From contig NZ_RBZU01000008.1 in NCBI RefSeq assembly GCF_003628125.1, positions 242,676-306,675 on the forward strand: a DNA stretch of 64,000 nt, written 5' to 3'. Shown piece after piece: positions 26,404 to 34,335 of the stretch (position 1 is its first letter; each line of letters opens with the position of its first letter). This DNA is from Pararobbsia silviterrae (GTDB taxonomy: Bacteria > Pseudomonadota > Gammaproteobacteria > Burkholderiales > Burkholderiaceae). The notes beneath the pieces are model-generated. The model was given only the letters and a program-made list of their open reading frames with translations, ran no database searches and had not been told where the DNA came from. The position numbers were made by a program, and so were the translations under genes.

Positions 26404-26676
26404 TCAGCCGTGCACGGGCGTCATGCCGAGCGAACCGTCAGGCCATTGAAAGCCGAGCGCGGCGGCGAGCGAGCGCTTGCCGAAGCGCCGGAAATACTCG
26501 ACTTGAAATTCGACGCCTGTCGCGGGTCCCGTATAGACGACGGCCTCGTTGACCGCGAACGTATAGAACGGCGGATCGAGATGCACGAGCGTCACGGTGC
26601 CGCGCGAGTCGCGCGGAAGCTCGAGCGACACGGACGCTCGGAGTTGCGTGGGCAGGTACGGCAGATTCGCGGACAT
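26404..26676 (-). CDS. Hypothetical protein
   Basis: The 90-residue protein is acidic to neutral and has no signal peptide, membrane helix or motif I recognise. Its beta-strand-rich pattern (ASVSLELP, GTVTLVHLD, AVVYTGPATGVEFQVEYFRRFG) looks like a folded cytoplasmic domain, and codon use matches real genes in this genome. It converges on the nuclease gene. Function unknown. Confidence 0.6.
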   Translation of the reverse strand: MSANLPYLPTQLRASVSLELPRDSRGTVTLVHLDPPFYTFAVNEAVVYTGPATGVEFQVEYFRRFGKRSLAAALGFQWPDGSLGMTPVHG

Positions 26677-26901
26677 GGCTCGACACCGTCATACGGAAAT
26701 AACAACCGGCACGTGTGCCATTAGATGCCACACGTTGCCCTGTTTTCAGGGCTAACGGCCTATCGCGCGCGAACTTGAGGGCGCGTCATCGTCGCGTCAC
26801 GCTACACTGTGGGACGCGCGGCGCCGGGTGCCGCGCCGCCTTCGAGCCGCGGACAAAGAGCCGGGGCCGTTGCAGTCGAGACCAGCGCGCACGGAAAGAT
26901 C

Positions 26902-27186
26902 ATGAAAAGCTTGTATGTCATCGGGGCCGTCGGGGCCATTGCGGTCGCGGGCCTTGTCTCGCTGGCCATCGCACAAACCTCGGACGATGCGCCGGCATCG
27001 AATATCCACGGATGGCATGCGCCGCCCGACCCCGACAATCCGCATCACGGCTGGGGCGCGCCGCGGCCCGGCGATCCCGAGACCGGCCGCATGACCGAGC
27101 ACGGCTGGGTCGCTCCCGTGAACAAGGACTGTTCGTTGAACCGTGTCGAGATCCAGGGCAGCGCGCAAGTGCGCTGCATGAAGTAA
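26902..27186 (+). CDS. Small secreted Pro/His-rich hypothetical protein
   Basis: The 94-residue product starts at the ATG before a clear signal peptide (YVIGAVGAIAVAGLVSLAIAQ). The mature part has repeated W/H/P-rich motifs (HGWHAPPD, HHGWGAP, EHGWVAP) and two cysteines near the end that could form a disulphide. The repeated histidines might bind metal, but that is speculation. It lies 19 bases before the bestrophin gene, probably in the same operon. Confidence 0.68.
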   Translation: MKSLYVIGAVGAIAVAGLVSLAIAQTSDDAPASNIHGWHAPPDPDNPHHGWGAPRPGDPETGRMTEHGWVAPVNKDCSLNRVEIQGSAQVRCMK

Positions 27187-27205
27187 CCCGGTTGAATCCC
27201 CGCTT

Positions 27206-28117
27206 ATGATCGTTCGCCCCAATCTGCACTGGCTTCGCATGATGTTCGTCTGGCGCGGGTCGGTGCTCCCGAGCATCCTGCCGCAACTCGGCGTGACTAC
27301 GGCGTTCGCGCTCGTCGTCACGCTCTGTCATGGACGGCTGTTTGCCTGGAAGATCCCGCTGACCTTCGTGCCGTTCTCGCTGATCGGTTTGACGCTCGCG
27401 ATCTTCCTCGGCTTTCGCAACAGCACGAGTTACGCCCGTTATTGGGAGGCGCGCGTGCTCTGGGGTTCGATACTCAACGAGACGCGCTCGCTCGCGCGTC
27501 AGGCGCTCACGCTGACCGACGACGCCTCCGATGCGCCGCCGTTCGTGCGCGTGCTGATCGCGTTCACGCATGCGCTCCGGCATCAGTTGCGCGACAGCGA
27601 TCCTTCCGGCGATCTGGCCCGCCTGCTCGAACCGCACGAAATCGAACGCGTCGGCCGCGCGCAATTCAAGCCGGCGGTATTGCTGCTGATCGCCGGCGAA
27701 CGTCTGCGCGAGATGCGCACGCGCGGCCAAATCGCCCCGGTGCTCGTGCCCGCGATGGAGATCCCGCTCGGCCGCCTGAGCGACGCGCTCGGCGGCTGCG
27801 AACGCATCGCGAGCACGCCGATCCCGTTTACATACGCGGTCATTCTGCACCGGACGATCTATCTGTATTGCTTTCTCTTACCTTTCGGATTGCTCGATTC
27901 GATTCACGGCATGACGCCCGTCATCGTCGCGTTTCTCTCGTACACGTTCTTTGCGCTCGAAGCGCTCGGCGCGGAAATCGAGCATCCGTTCGGCGTCGAG
28001 CCCAACGATCTGGCGCTCGGCGCGATCTCGTCGGGCATCGAGGCGACGCTGCGCGAGATGCTCGGCGAACGCGATCTCGGGCCGAAGCCCGAGCCGGTCG
28101 ACTATGTGTTGATCTGA
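27206..28117 (+). CDS. Bestrophin-family channel protein
   Basis: The 303-residue protein fits the bacterial bestrophin family (UPF0187). It has hydrophobic helices near residues 25-43, 48-66, 212-232 and 236-255. The conserved FLGFRNSTSYARYWEAR segment is at 69-85, and the C-terminal acidic stretch contains HPFGVEPNDL. Bacterial members form pentameric cation-conducting channels, unlike the anion-conducting animal proteins. The small secreted protein gene is directly upstream. The CHRD gene converges from the other side after 16 bases. Confidence 0.9.
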   Translation: MIVRPNLHWLRMMFVWRGSVLPSILPQLGVTTAFALVVTLCHGRLFAWKIPLTFVPFSLIGLTLAIFLGFRNSTSYARYWEARVLWGSILNETRSLARQALTLTDDASDAPPFVRVLIAFTHALRHQLRDSDPSGDLARLLEPHEIERVGRAQFKPAVLLLIAGERLREMRTRGQIAPVLVPAMEIPLGRLSDALGGCERIASTPIPFTYAVILHRTIYLYCFLLPFGLLDSIHGMTPVIVAFLSYTFFALEALGAEIEHPFGVEPNDLALGAISSGIEATLREMLGERDLGPKPEPVDYVLI

Positions 28118-28133
28118 GTGCCGATAGGCGTCC

Positions 28134-28571
28134 TTACATGCCCGGCGTCAACTGGCCGCGGATTTCGCCGCCCGGATGCGCGGCAGTGTGGACGTTGAAA
28201 TACCACTTGCCCGCGAGCAGATCCGCTTCCTGTTGATCGTTGAGCGTTTGCTTGCCCTGAATCGGGCTCGCGAGGGCGTCCTTCGGGATCGGGATCACGG
28301 GCCCGGCGTTCTGACCTTCGGCTGCCGGTCCGTGGAAATGCGCGGCGGTCGCGGCGCCGGACAGGCCGTCATAGGTGACCTTGTAGCCGAAGCTCTTCGT
28401 CGACGTGTCGTACGTCGCGTAGAGATGGCCCTTGCCCGTCGTATCGTTCGGCGGGACTTCGCTCGACGGAAGCAGCTCGCTCGTGAAATTCACGGTCTTG
28501 GCCAGGACGAGTGCGGGTGCGCACAAACTCAACGACACCGCAACCGCACCGAATACGCGTATCAGTTTCAT
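28134..28571 (-). CDS. CHRD-domain periplasmic protein
   Basis: The protein of about 145 residues has a signal peptide (LIRVFGAVAVSLSLCAPALVLA) and then a CHRD domain, recognised by ELLPSSEVPP, AAHFHGPAAEGQNAG, and the C-terminal YFNVHTAAHPGGEIRGQL. CHRD domains are small beta folds first noted in chordin, and their bacterial role is unclear. The start at 28571 has a GGAGA site seven bases upstream and is preferred over an in-frame ATG at 28607. It should be exported to the periplasm or outside. Confidence 0.9.
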   Translation of the reverse strand: MKLIRVFGAVAVSLSLCAPALVLAKTVNFTSELLPSSEVPPNDTTGKGHLYATYDTSTKSFGYKVTYDGLSGAATAAHFHGPAAEGQNAGPVIPIPKDALASPIQGKQTLNDQQEADLLAGKWYFNVHTAAHPGGEIRGQLTPGM

Positions 28572-28877
28572 ATTTGTCTCCAGGGATGGAACATTCGACA
28601 ACGCCATCGGACAACGTGGCCGACACTATCACAGTCCCGCGACCGGGGTAGGGTTGGACCCGGATCGCCACGGTACCTCGACGAGAACGTAGCACGGGGC
28701 GTTCTTATTCCATGCGTCCGCATCCAAGGTGGGTCGCTCCTGACGTGTTCGCGCGGACCTAAAGAATCGTTCATATACGCGACACGGATCCGATAGCCCC
28801 ACAACTCTATTCTTGACTCCAACGATTCGGCACTTCGCTGGATCTGTTCAGATACCCAACCGGGGAAGGAGTCGATG

Positions 28878-29138
28878 ATGAAAAAGGCAATGTTCTGCGT
28901 GGTCTTGATGGGTGCAACGGTCGCTGCGTCGGCATCGGCATTCGCGGGGAGTCTGAGCCCCGAGGAAGTGCAGGCGACGCACGTGCTTGCCGGTTCGGAA
29001 CCGCCGGTTCAGATTCAACAAACGTCGCAACAAATGAATTCGGGACCGAAGACGCGCGCTCAGGTGTATCAAGAGCTCGTCGACGCCGAACGCAGCGGTC
29101 AGGTGAGCCAACTGAACGCGACGCTGTACAAGAACTAA
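28878..29138 (+). CDS. DUF4148 periplasmic protein, copy 1
   Basis: This 86-residue protein has a signal peptide (AMFCVVLMGATVAASASAFA) and the DUF4148 C-terminal motif TRAQVYQELVDAERSGQVSQLNATLY. DUF4148 proteins are small exported proteins common in Burkholderia, of unknown function. AAGGAG at 28866-28871 favours the second of two adjacent ATG codons. A clear relative is at 45411-45665, and a more divergent one is at 33325-33639. Three inverted repeats follow in the convergent region. Confidence 0.85.
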   Translation: MKKAMFCVVLMGATVAASASAFAGSLSPEEVQATHVLAGSEPPVQIQQTSQQMNSGPKTRAQVYQELVDAERSGQVSQLNATLYKN

Positions 29139-29168
29139 ACGTCAGGCAAACACCGAGCGGCCGAACAA

Positions 29169-29233
29169 GCCGCGTATCGCCGCGCCGCCGGACTCGCTGT
29201 GTCGAGTACGCGAACGGCGCGGCGATATGCGGC
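29169..29233. terminator. Large inverted repeat after DUF4148 copy 1
   Basis: Two 19-base arms, at 29169-29187 and 29215-29233, are complementary with a single G-T pair and enclose a 27-base loop. The structure starts 31 bases after the DUF4148 stop. It lacks a T-run, so it may be an mRNA-end structure and not a terminator. Confidence 0.55.
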
Positions 29234-29298
29234 GAGCCAGCCGGGATGGATTCGTGTGACCGTCTCGGCGTATCCGAAGACGGGTGTGCGCGAATGCA

Positions 29299-29340
29299 AT
29301 CAAGGGCATGTCATCGTTCGATGACATGCCCTTGATGTTT
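29299..29340 (+). terminator. Intrinsic terminator between convergent genes
   Basis: A perfect 17-bp stem with a four-base GTTC loop ends at 29336 and is followed by GTTTT. It lies between the DUF4148 gene and the convergent porin gene, and could act in both directions. Confidence 0.8.
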
Positions 29341-29382
29341 TATGCCGCGCGCTTTTGCATGCATGCGGCATTCAAGCGTGTC

Positions 29383-29412
29383 GATGCCGCGAACGCCATG
29401 TTTCGCGGCATC
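29383..29412 (-). terminator. Hairpin beyond porin 1
   Basis: A perfect 11-bp stem (GATGCCGCGAA and TTCGCGGCATC) with an eight-base loop lies 58 bases after the porin stop on the minus strand. It has no T-run. Confidence 0.5.
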
Positions 29413-29469
29413 GTTGATCCGACCCTGCCGCCGATCGTTCGATCGCCGGCAAGGTCGCGATGCGCGCGC

Positions 29470-30744
29470 TTAGAACGCCGTACGAATCCCCGTGGCCAGG
29501 ATGTAGTTCGCACGCTCGTCGCCGATGAACGCATCGCCGTTGTAGTGCGAGAACATGTAGCCGAGGTAGACGTCGGTGCGCTTGCTCAGGTTGTAGTCGG
29601 CCAGTGCCGAGTACTGGAGCTGATTGCCGCTTGCCACACCCGTCGATTGCAGCGTTTGCGTGTCGTAGAAGCCGATCGAGACGTCGAGCACCGGCGTGAT
29701 CTTGTAGTCGCCGCCCGCGAAGTACAGATTCGTCTTCGACGGGTGGACCGTGTTCGTGACGGTGCCCGTGTAGCCGTAGTAGTTGACCGACGAACCGTTG
29801 ACGATCGGATCCGACGGCGCCTTGAGTTCATAGTGCTCGAAGCCGCCCTTGAACGTCAGCGGGCCCCAACCGTACTTCGCGGCGATCATGAAGTCTTCGT
29901 CGTCGTTGAGCGTCAGCGCGCCGACGTTCGTGCCGACGGCCGTGCTCGTCGCGGCATTCGCGCCCGTGAGGCCGCCCGCGTGCAGGACGTCGGTCGCTTC
30001 GTAGTACGTGGCTTGCACGCCGAACGTGCCCGACTCATAGCCGAGGTTCGCGCCGAACGTCGATCCCGCGCGGAAGTCGCCTGCCTGACCGCCGAAGCTG
30101 TACGACAAGCCGAAGTTGACGTTGTCGAAGCGGTTCGTGTACTTGATGTTGTTATCCGTACGCGAGCCTTCCGTGATGCCGCCCGCCGAATACGAACCCG
30201 AGAAGCCGAGCGGCGAGAACAGCTGCGCGGCGTGCATCGGATCGTAGTTCGTGATCGTGTCGTAGCCGAGCGTCGTCGTGCGGCCGAATGCGATCGAGCC
30301 GAAGCGGCTGTCGCGCAGGCCGACGAATGCGCCGCGATTGAACAGCTGACCGTCGAGTGCCGATGCCGCGGCCATCGTGTTGTTGGTGCCCGCGAGCGAA
30401 GCCGCCGCGTTGTTCAGCGTACCGCTTTGCACGTTGATACCCGACTCGAGGCCGAAGAACGCCGACATGCCGCCGCCGAGGTCTTCCGTGCCCTTGATAC
30501 CCCAACGCGAGTCGGAAATACCGCCGTTGAACATCCCCGTGACCGAGTTGCCGTCCTTCACGCTCGTCTTGTTGACCGGATTGACCGTGGACGGAAATTC
30601 GGAGCTGCCGTTCGCGCTGTGTTCGATCGTGCCCACTGCGACGTCGAGGATCCCGTAGAGCTGGATGGAGCTGCCGTCGTCCGCGTGCGCTACGCCTACG
30701 GCGGAGCTCAGAATTGTGGCGGCGGCGATCAGATGTTTTTTCAT
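29470..30744 (-). CDS. Outer-membrane porin 1
   Basis: The 424-residue protein has a signal peptide (KKHLIAAATILSSAVGVAHA) and a beta-barrel of the Burkholderiales Gram-negative porin type. SSIQLYGILDVAVGT forms the first strand, SRWGIKGTEDLGGG and LESGINVQSG are family motifs, and the chain ends in phenylalanine, as needed for outer-membrane assembly. It should be a trimeric general-diffusion channel. Compared with porin 2 it carries a longer, Asn/Thr-rich loop near residues 50-75. The start chosen is the ATG that gives a standard signal peptide; the ribosome site is weak. Confidence 0.93.
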   Translation of the reverse strand: MKKHLIAAATILSSAVGVAHADDGSSIQLYGILDVAVGTIEHSANGSSEFPSTVNPVNKTSVKDGNSVTGMFNGGISDSRWGIKGTEDLGGGMSAFFGLESGINVQSGTLNNAAASLAGTNNTMAAASALDGQLFNRGAFVGLRDSRFGSIAFGRTTTLGYDTITNYDPMHAAQLFSPLGFSGSYSAGGITEGSRTDNNIKYTNRFDNVNFGLSYSFGGQAGDFRAGSTFGANLGYESGTFGVQATYYEATDVLHAGGLTGANAATSTAVGTNVGALTLNDDEDFMIAAKYGWGPLTFKGGFEHYELKAPSDPIVNGSSVNYYGYTGTVTNTVHPSKTNLYFAGGDYKITPVLDVSIGFYDTQTLQSTGVASGNQLQYSALADYNLSKRTDVYLGYMFSHYNGDAFIGDERANYILATGIRTAF

Positions 30745-31450
30745 GTCGACAGATTCTGTTAAGGAAAGATGTGTCGCGCGGGCATGACGAAAAGCGTTTC
30801 GCATGCAGTGCGAGCAAGCGAAGACTAAGCAGAATGTGTGACTCGATTCGCTCAAACAGGGCCTCTCCGATGAATGATTATTTAAGCGAATTTAATTGCG
30901 TTAGAGGAAATCCAGAAAATCGGAGTCAACCTGACAAAACGCTAAATAAAACAAGCATCAAGGCGGCGCACGACGAACGAACGCGGCGTGCGAAGCGCAC
31001 GCCGATGCATCGATCTCCGAATTGAAAAGTTGCACGCGAGCAACGAGCGTACGCGGGAGGGCGAGGCGTCCGGTCGCGCTTGCGATCGACGGGCAAAAAA
31101 ATGGCGCGCTGACCGTGAGGAAAGCGCGCCCAATCACCTTAGATCCGTTGGTCGGCGCCGGATCAGGACCGTGCACGGAATCAGGCTGGCGACCATGACC
31201 CGATGCACGTGAACCTGCCGACAAGCGAAGCGGTCGCGGAGAGACTGACTCTAAATTCAGAGGCATCGCGTACCGGCATGTCTTGGCCCGGAGCCCGGCA
31301 AACCGACCAACGCGTTCGAGCAGCCGACTCAAGGCCGCTCAAACCCGGGGTGTCCGGATCATCGATCCGGACGAAATCTCTAGATGGATGGCATGCGGAT
31401 CAAACGCGCACGGCATGTCGAGCGCGCGTTTGATCCACTGCCTGTCTTCC
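30745..31450. other. Gene-free stretch between the two porins
   Basis: About 700 bases hold the porin 1 promoter region and the 3' end of the porin 2 transcript. Bases 30870-30960 are AT-rich (TTTAAG, GAATTTAATTG, CTAAATAAAAC), which suits a strongly regulated promoter. A 13-bp inverted repeat with arms at 31397-31409 and 31424-31436 lies just past the porin 2 stop on the minus strand and is probably its terminator, although no T-run follows. A second short palindrome (TCCGGATC, ATC, GATCCGGA region) is near 31353-31371. No small RNA can be asserted. Confidence 0.5.
31397..31436 (-). terminator. Terminator-like hairpin after porin 2
   Basis: A perfect 13-bp stem with a 14-base loop starts 14 bases beyond the porin 2 stop on the minus strand. 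Its position fits transcript ending, but there is no T-run. Confidence 0.6.
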
Positions 31451-32620
31451 TTAAAAATGGTGGCGAATGCCGACCATAAACATCTTCTGCGAGTTCGACG
31501 ACGAATCGTTGCCGAAGTCGGCGAACGAGGCCGTCGCCGCGACGATCTCGCCCGTTTCGCCGCTGATCGTCTGGCCCGACGCGTGTTGATAACCCGCCAG
31601 CGCATAGAGATCCGTGCGCTTGGACAGGAAGTAATCGGCGCCGAGGCTGACCTGGTTATAAATGGCGTCGACGCCGTTGCCGTCGCCCTTCGTGTAGTTG
31701 TAGCCGACGCCGAGCAGTGCGGCAGGCGTGAGCTGGTAGTTCATGAAGAACTGCCCCGTGTTGAAGTGCGTATTGTTGTCGCTCGCCGACGGACCCGCGT
31801 AGTTGTCGTATTCGACGTTGCTGTACGCGATGCCGACCGTGAACGGTCCGAATACGTAATCGCCCGCGGCGCGGATGATTTGCAGCGAGTTCGCCGTCAC
31901 GAAGCCGCCCGTGATCGCATCCGAATCGTTCGCGAAGCTCGCGTTCGGATTCAGGCCGTCGAAAGTGCCCGACGTCCCGTTGCTGTTCGCATGGAAATAG
32001 CCCGCGCCGAAGCCGAACGGGCCGTTGTTATAGGCCGCCGCGATCGCATACGTCTGCCCGCTGCCCGTCGCGCCCGCCTGGCCGCCGAATGCGTACATCG
32101 CCGACATCTGGAGTCCGGAGAGATTCGGGCTCGTGTACTTGACCGAGTTATCGGTCCGGTAGCTGTTGTCGTAGTTGTCCATGTCGCCCGGCGTCGCGAA
32201 CGTCGAGCCGAACGCGCCGTCGTTGGTCAGCGGCTGGATCAGATCGATCAACGGATCGTATTGACGGCCAAGCGTCACCGAACCGTATTGCGTGCTGTCG
32301 AGGCCGACCCATGCCTGACGTCCGAAGAGGCGGCCGCCCTGGCCTTGCTTGCCGTTGTCGATATTGAAGCCGCTTTCGAGCTTGAAGATGGCTGACAGAC
32401 CGCCGCCGAGATCTTCATTGCCTTTGAGGCCAAAGTTGTTCGGCGACATATTGCCGGACATCATTTCGAATGTGCGGCCGCTTTGTCCGTCCGTGCCCTT
32501 CTGATTGCTGAAGTACGCGAGCGACGTATCGAGCGCGCCGTACAGCGTGACGCTGTTCTGCGCTTGCGCGAGCGATGCGACGCCTGCGAGACATGCCGCG
32601 GCAATGAGCTTGTATTTCAT
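31451..32620 (-). CDS. Outer-membrane porin 2
   Basis: The 389-residue protein has a typical porin signal peptide (YKLIAAACLAGVASLAQA) followed by QNSVTLYGALDTSLAYF, the standard first strand of Burkholderia porins. NNFGLKGNEDLGGGLSAIFKLESGF and GRQAWVGLDSTQYGSVTLGRQYDP follow, and the chain ends MVGIRHHF with the terminal phenylalanine. It should form a trimeric diffusion pore. A GGGAG ribosome site is well placed before the ATG. It runs in the same direction as porin 1 but with 700 bases between them, so they are probably regulated separately. Confidence 0.95.
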   Translation of the reverse strand: MKYKLIAAACLAGVASLAQAQNSVTLYGALDTSLAYFSNQKGTDGQSGRTFEMMSGNMSPNNFGLKGNEDLGGGLSAIFKLESGFNIDNGKQGQGGRLFGRQAWVGLDSTQYGSVTLGRQYDPLIDLIQPLTNDGAFGSTFATPGDMDNYDNSYRTDNSVKYTSPNLSGLQMSAMYAFGGQAGATGSGQTYAIAAAYNNGPFGFGAGYFHANSNGTSGTFDGLNPNASFANDSDAITGGFVTANSLQIIRAAGDYVFGPFTVGIAYSNVEYDNYAGPSASDNNTHFNTGQFFMNYQLTPAALLGVGYNYTKGDGNGVDAIYNQVSLGADYFLSKRTDLYALAGYQHASGQTISGETGEIVAATASFADFGNDSSSNSQKMFMVGIRHHF

Positions 32621-32662
32621 CTGCGCTCCCTGTGAGTGTGCGAAGGTGGGCTGTCCCCGGAT

Positions 32663-33055
32663 TTAGTTTGCGAGGCCTTCTATGGGCACACTGCGTTCGA
32701 GTTGTTCGTTGAGCGATTGAACGAGACGTTCAAGGCTCGGGCGCGGAATCGCGTAGCACGTCCAGCCGAGACCCGGATGCCGCATCAGCATGACGGTCCC
32801 GTCGAACAGCGGATTGCTTTGGAGATGCCAGCTCGGGTCGACTTCGACGAGGAAGGGTTTCTTCGAATCGACTTCCATATCGACGCACGGTTGCATTTCC
32901 GAGCGCAGGCGACCGAGTTCCTCGATCAAGGCATCGACCGTCGGCGTATCGAGGATGAGGCTGCCCGTATCGAGCGACAGACGCACGCCTTTGTCGCCGT
33001 ATGCGTTGACGGGTTCAATATGCAGCGCGGCTTTGGCGGGCGCGTGAGTCGACAT
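32663..33055 (-). CDS. Unnamed paralogous family protein A
   Basis: This 130-residue cytoplasmic-looking protein has no family I recognise. Its relative is encoded at 46953-47372. The two share a helix pattern around VDALIEELGRLRSEMQP and a later MLMRHPGLGW motif, where the relative has MMLRHTGFGW. The N-terminal half has strands SLDTGSLILDTP that may form a small beta-sheet. It lies 42 bases upstream of porin 2 on the same strand, counted in transcription order, so it may be co-transcribed with that porin. Function unknown. Confidence 0.7.
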   Translation of the reverse strand: MSTHAPAKAALHIEPVNAYGDKGVRLSLDTGSLILDTPTVDALIEELGRLRSEMQPCVDMEVDSKKPFLVEVDPSWHLQSNPLFDGTVMLMRHPGLGWTCYAIPRPSLERLVQSLNEQLERSVPIEGLAN

Positions 33056-33324
33056 GTGCGGTCTCCGAAGATGTGCGGATCGTCGCATGCACGCCGTGTC
33101 TCGAACTTAATAAGTGATATCCGGTGCATGAAGCATTTTTTAAGACTTCGCGTGCGGGCGAGGCCGTACCCGATGCGAATACATATACCTGCCCATGGTT
33201 TCAGATGCGCCGATATGAAGGCGTTTTGAAACAGTAAAAAATCCTTAATCTTCGATTGCGGCCTAATTTATTCACGGTCCTGCATGCTTGCCGCACGCTT
33301 TGGCGCATCCCAATCGAGGACCGC

Positions 33325-33639
33325 ATGAAATTGTCTAAGAGCCGCATCCGAGTCCGTGTCATACCGTGCGTGCACCTTGCCGCGCTCGCATGCGCGGTGG
33401 CCATGCCGTGCGCCTACGCGCAATCGAACAATGACGCGGCGCACAAACCGGCCACGCTGATTTCCTATGCGGGCAATCCCTCGAACGATGCGCTCGCCGG
33501 GCACGTGGAGACGATCGCGCCCGCAGGCGCACTGCCGTCGCGCCGCGATACGCTGCGCGCGGAAGTCGTCGGCCAGCTTCGACAGACCGTGCATGACAGC
33601 GAACTTGCGGGCTTGCAGGACATTTATTCGCATCCCTGA
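33325..33639 (+). CDS. Small exported protein, divergent DUF4148-like
   Basis: The 104-residue product has a signal peptide (PCVHLAALACAVAMPCAYA), and its last 30 residues (LRAEVVGQLRQTVHDSELAGLQDIY) follow the spacing of the DUF4148 motif, though with several changed residues. A GAGGA ribosome site precedes the ATG at 33325. The gene sits 9 bases before the response-regulator gene, so it is probably the first gene of that operon. A small exported protein just ahead of a two-component pair could modulate the sensor, which is inference. Confidence 0.7.
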   Translation: MKLSKSRIRVRVIPCVHLAALACAVAMPCAYAQSNNDAAHKPATLISYAGNPSNDALAGHVETIAPAGALPSRRDTLRAEVVGQLRQTVHDSELAGLQDIYSHP

Positions 33640-33648
33640 TAGAGGACG

Positions 33649-34335
33649 ATGAGCGTCATGGCGACCGTGCTGACGATTGAAGACGACGAAATCACCGCGA
33701 AGGAAATCATCCGCGAATTGACCGAATGCGGTTTCCAGGTGGACTGGGCGAGTTCGGGGCGCGAGGGCATGTCGAAGGTCATGATCGGCAATTACGACGC
33801 CGTCATGCTCGACCGCATGCTGCCCGATATCGACGGTCTCACGATCCTGCGCACGATGCGCGGCGTCGGGATGGAGACTCCGGTGCTGATGCTCAGCGCG
33901 CTGAGCGACGCGGACGAGCGCGTGCGCGGCCTGCGCGCGGGCGGCGACGATTATTTGACCAAGCCGTTCGCATCGCAGGAGATGTCGGCCCGGCTCGAGA
34001 TTTTGCTGCGCCGACATCAACGCGGCAGCAAACGCGAGACGGCGCTGCACGTCGGTCCGCTCGATCTCGACCTCGTGTCGCGGCGCGCATCGTGCATGGG
34101 CGTCGAGATTCCCTTGCTGCCGACCGAATTCCGCGTCCTCGAATTCATGATGCGCAACCCGAGCCAGGTCCTCACGCGCACGATGATCTTCGAGGCGGTT
34201 TGGGGATATCGCTTCGATCCGGGTTCGAACCTGATCGACGTGCACGTCGGCCGTCTGCGCAAGAAGCTCGAAGGCGTCGAAGCCGCGTCGAAACTGCTGC
34301 AGACCGTACGCGGATCGGGATACATCCTTGGTTAA
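33649..34335 (+). CDS. OmpR/PhoB-family response regulator 1
   Basis: The 228-residue regulator has a complete receiver domain: acidic pair in TIEDDE, phospho-acceptor Asp in VMLDRMLP, switch Ser in LSAL, and Lys in TKPF. A winged-helix DNA-binding domain follows (PTEFRVLEFMMRNPSQVLTR to GRLRKKLEG to RTVRGSGYILG). It is a close paralogue of the regulator at 42347-43024. An alternative start is the ATG at 33658, which aligns with that paralogue. The cognate kinase gene overlaps its 3' end by eight bases. Confidence 0.93.
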   Translation: MSVMATVLTIEDDEITAKEIIRELTECGFQVDWASSGREGMSKVMIGNYDAVMLDRMLPDIDGLTILRTMRGVGMETPVLMLSALSDADERVRGLRAGGDDYLTKPFASQEMSARLEILLRRHQRGSKRETALHVGPLDLDLVSRRASCMGVEIPLLPTEFRVLEFMMRNPSQVLTRTMIFEAVWGYRFDPGSNLIDVHVGRLRKKLEGVEAASKLLQTVRGSGYILG

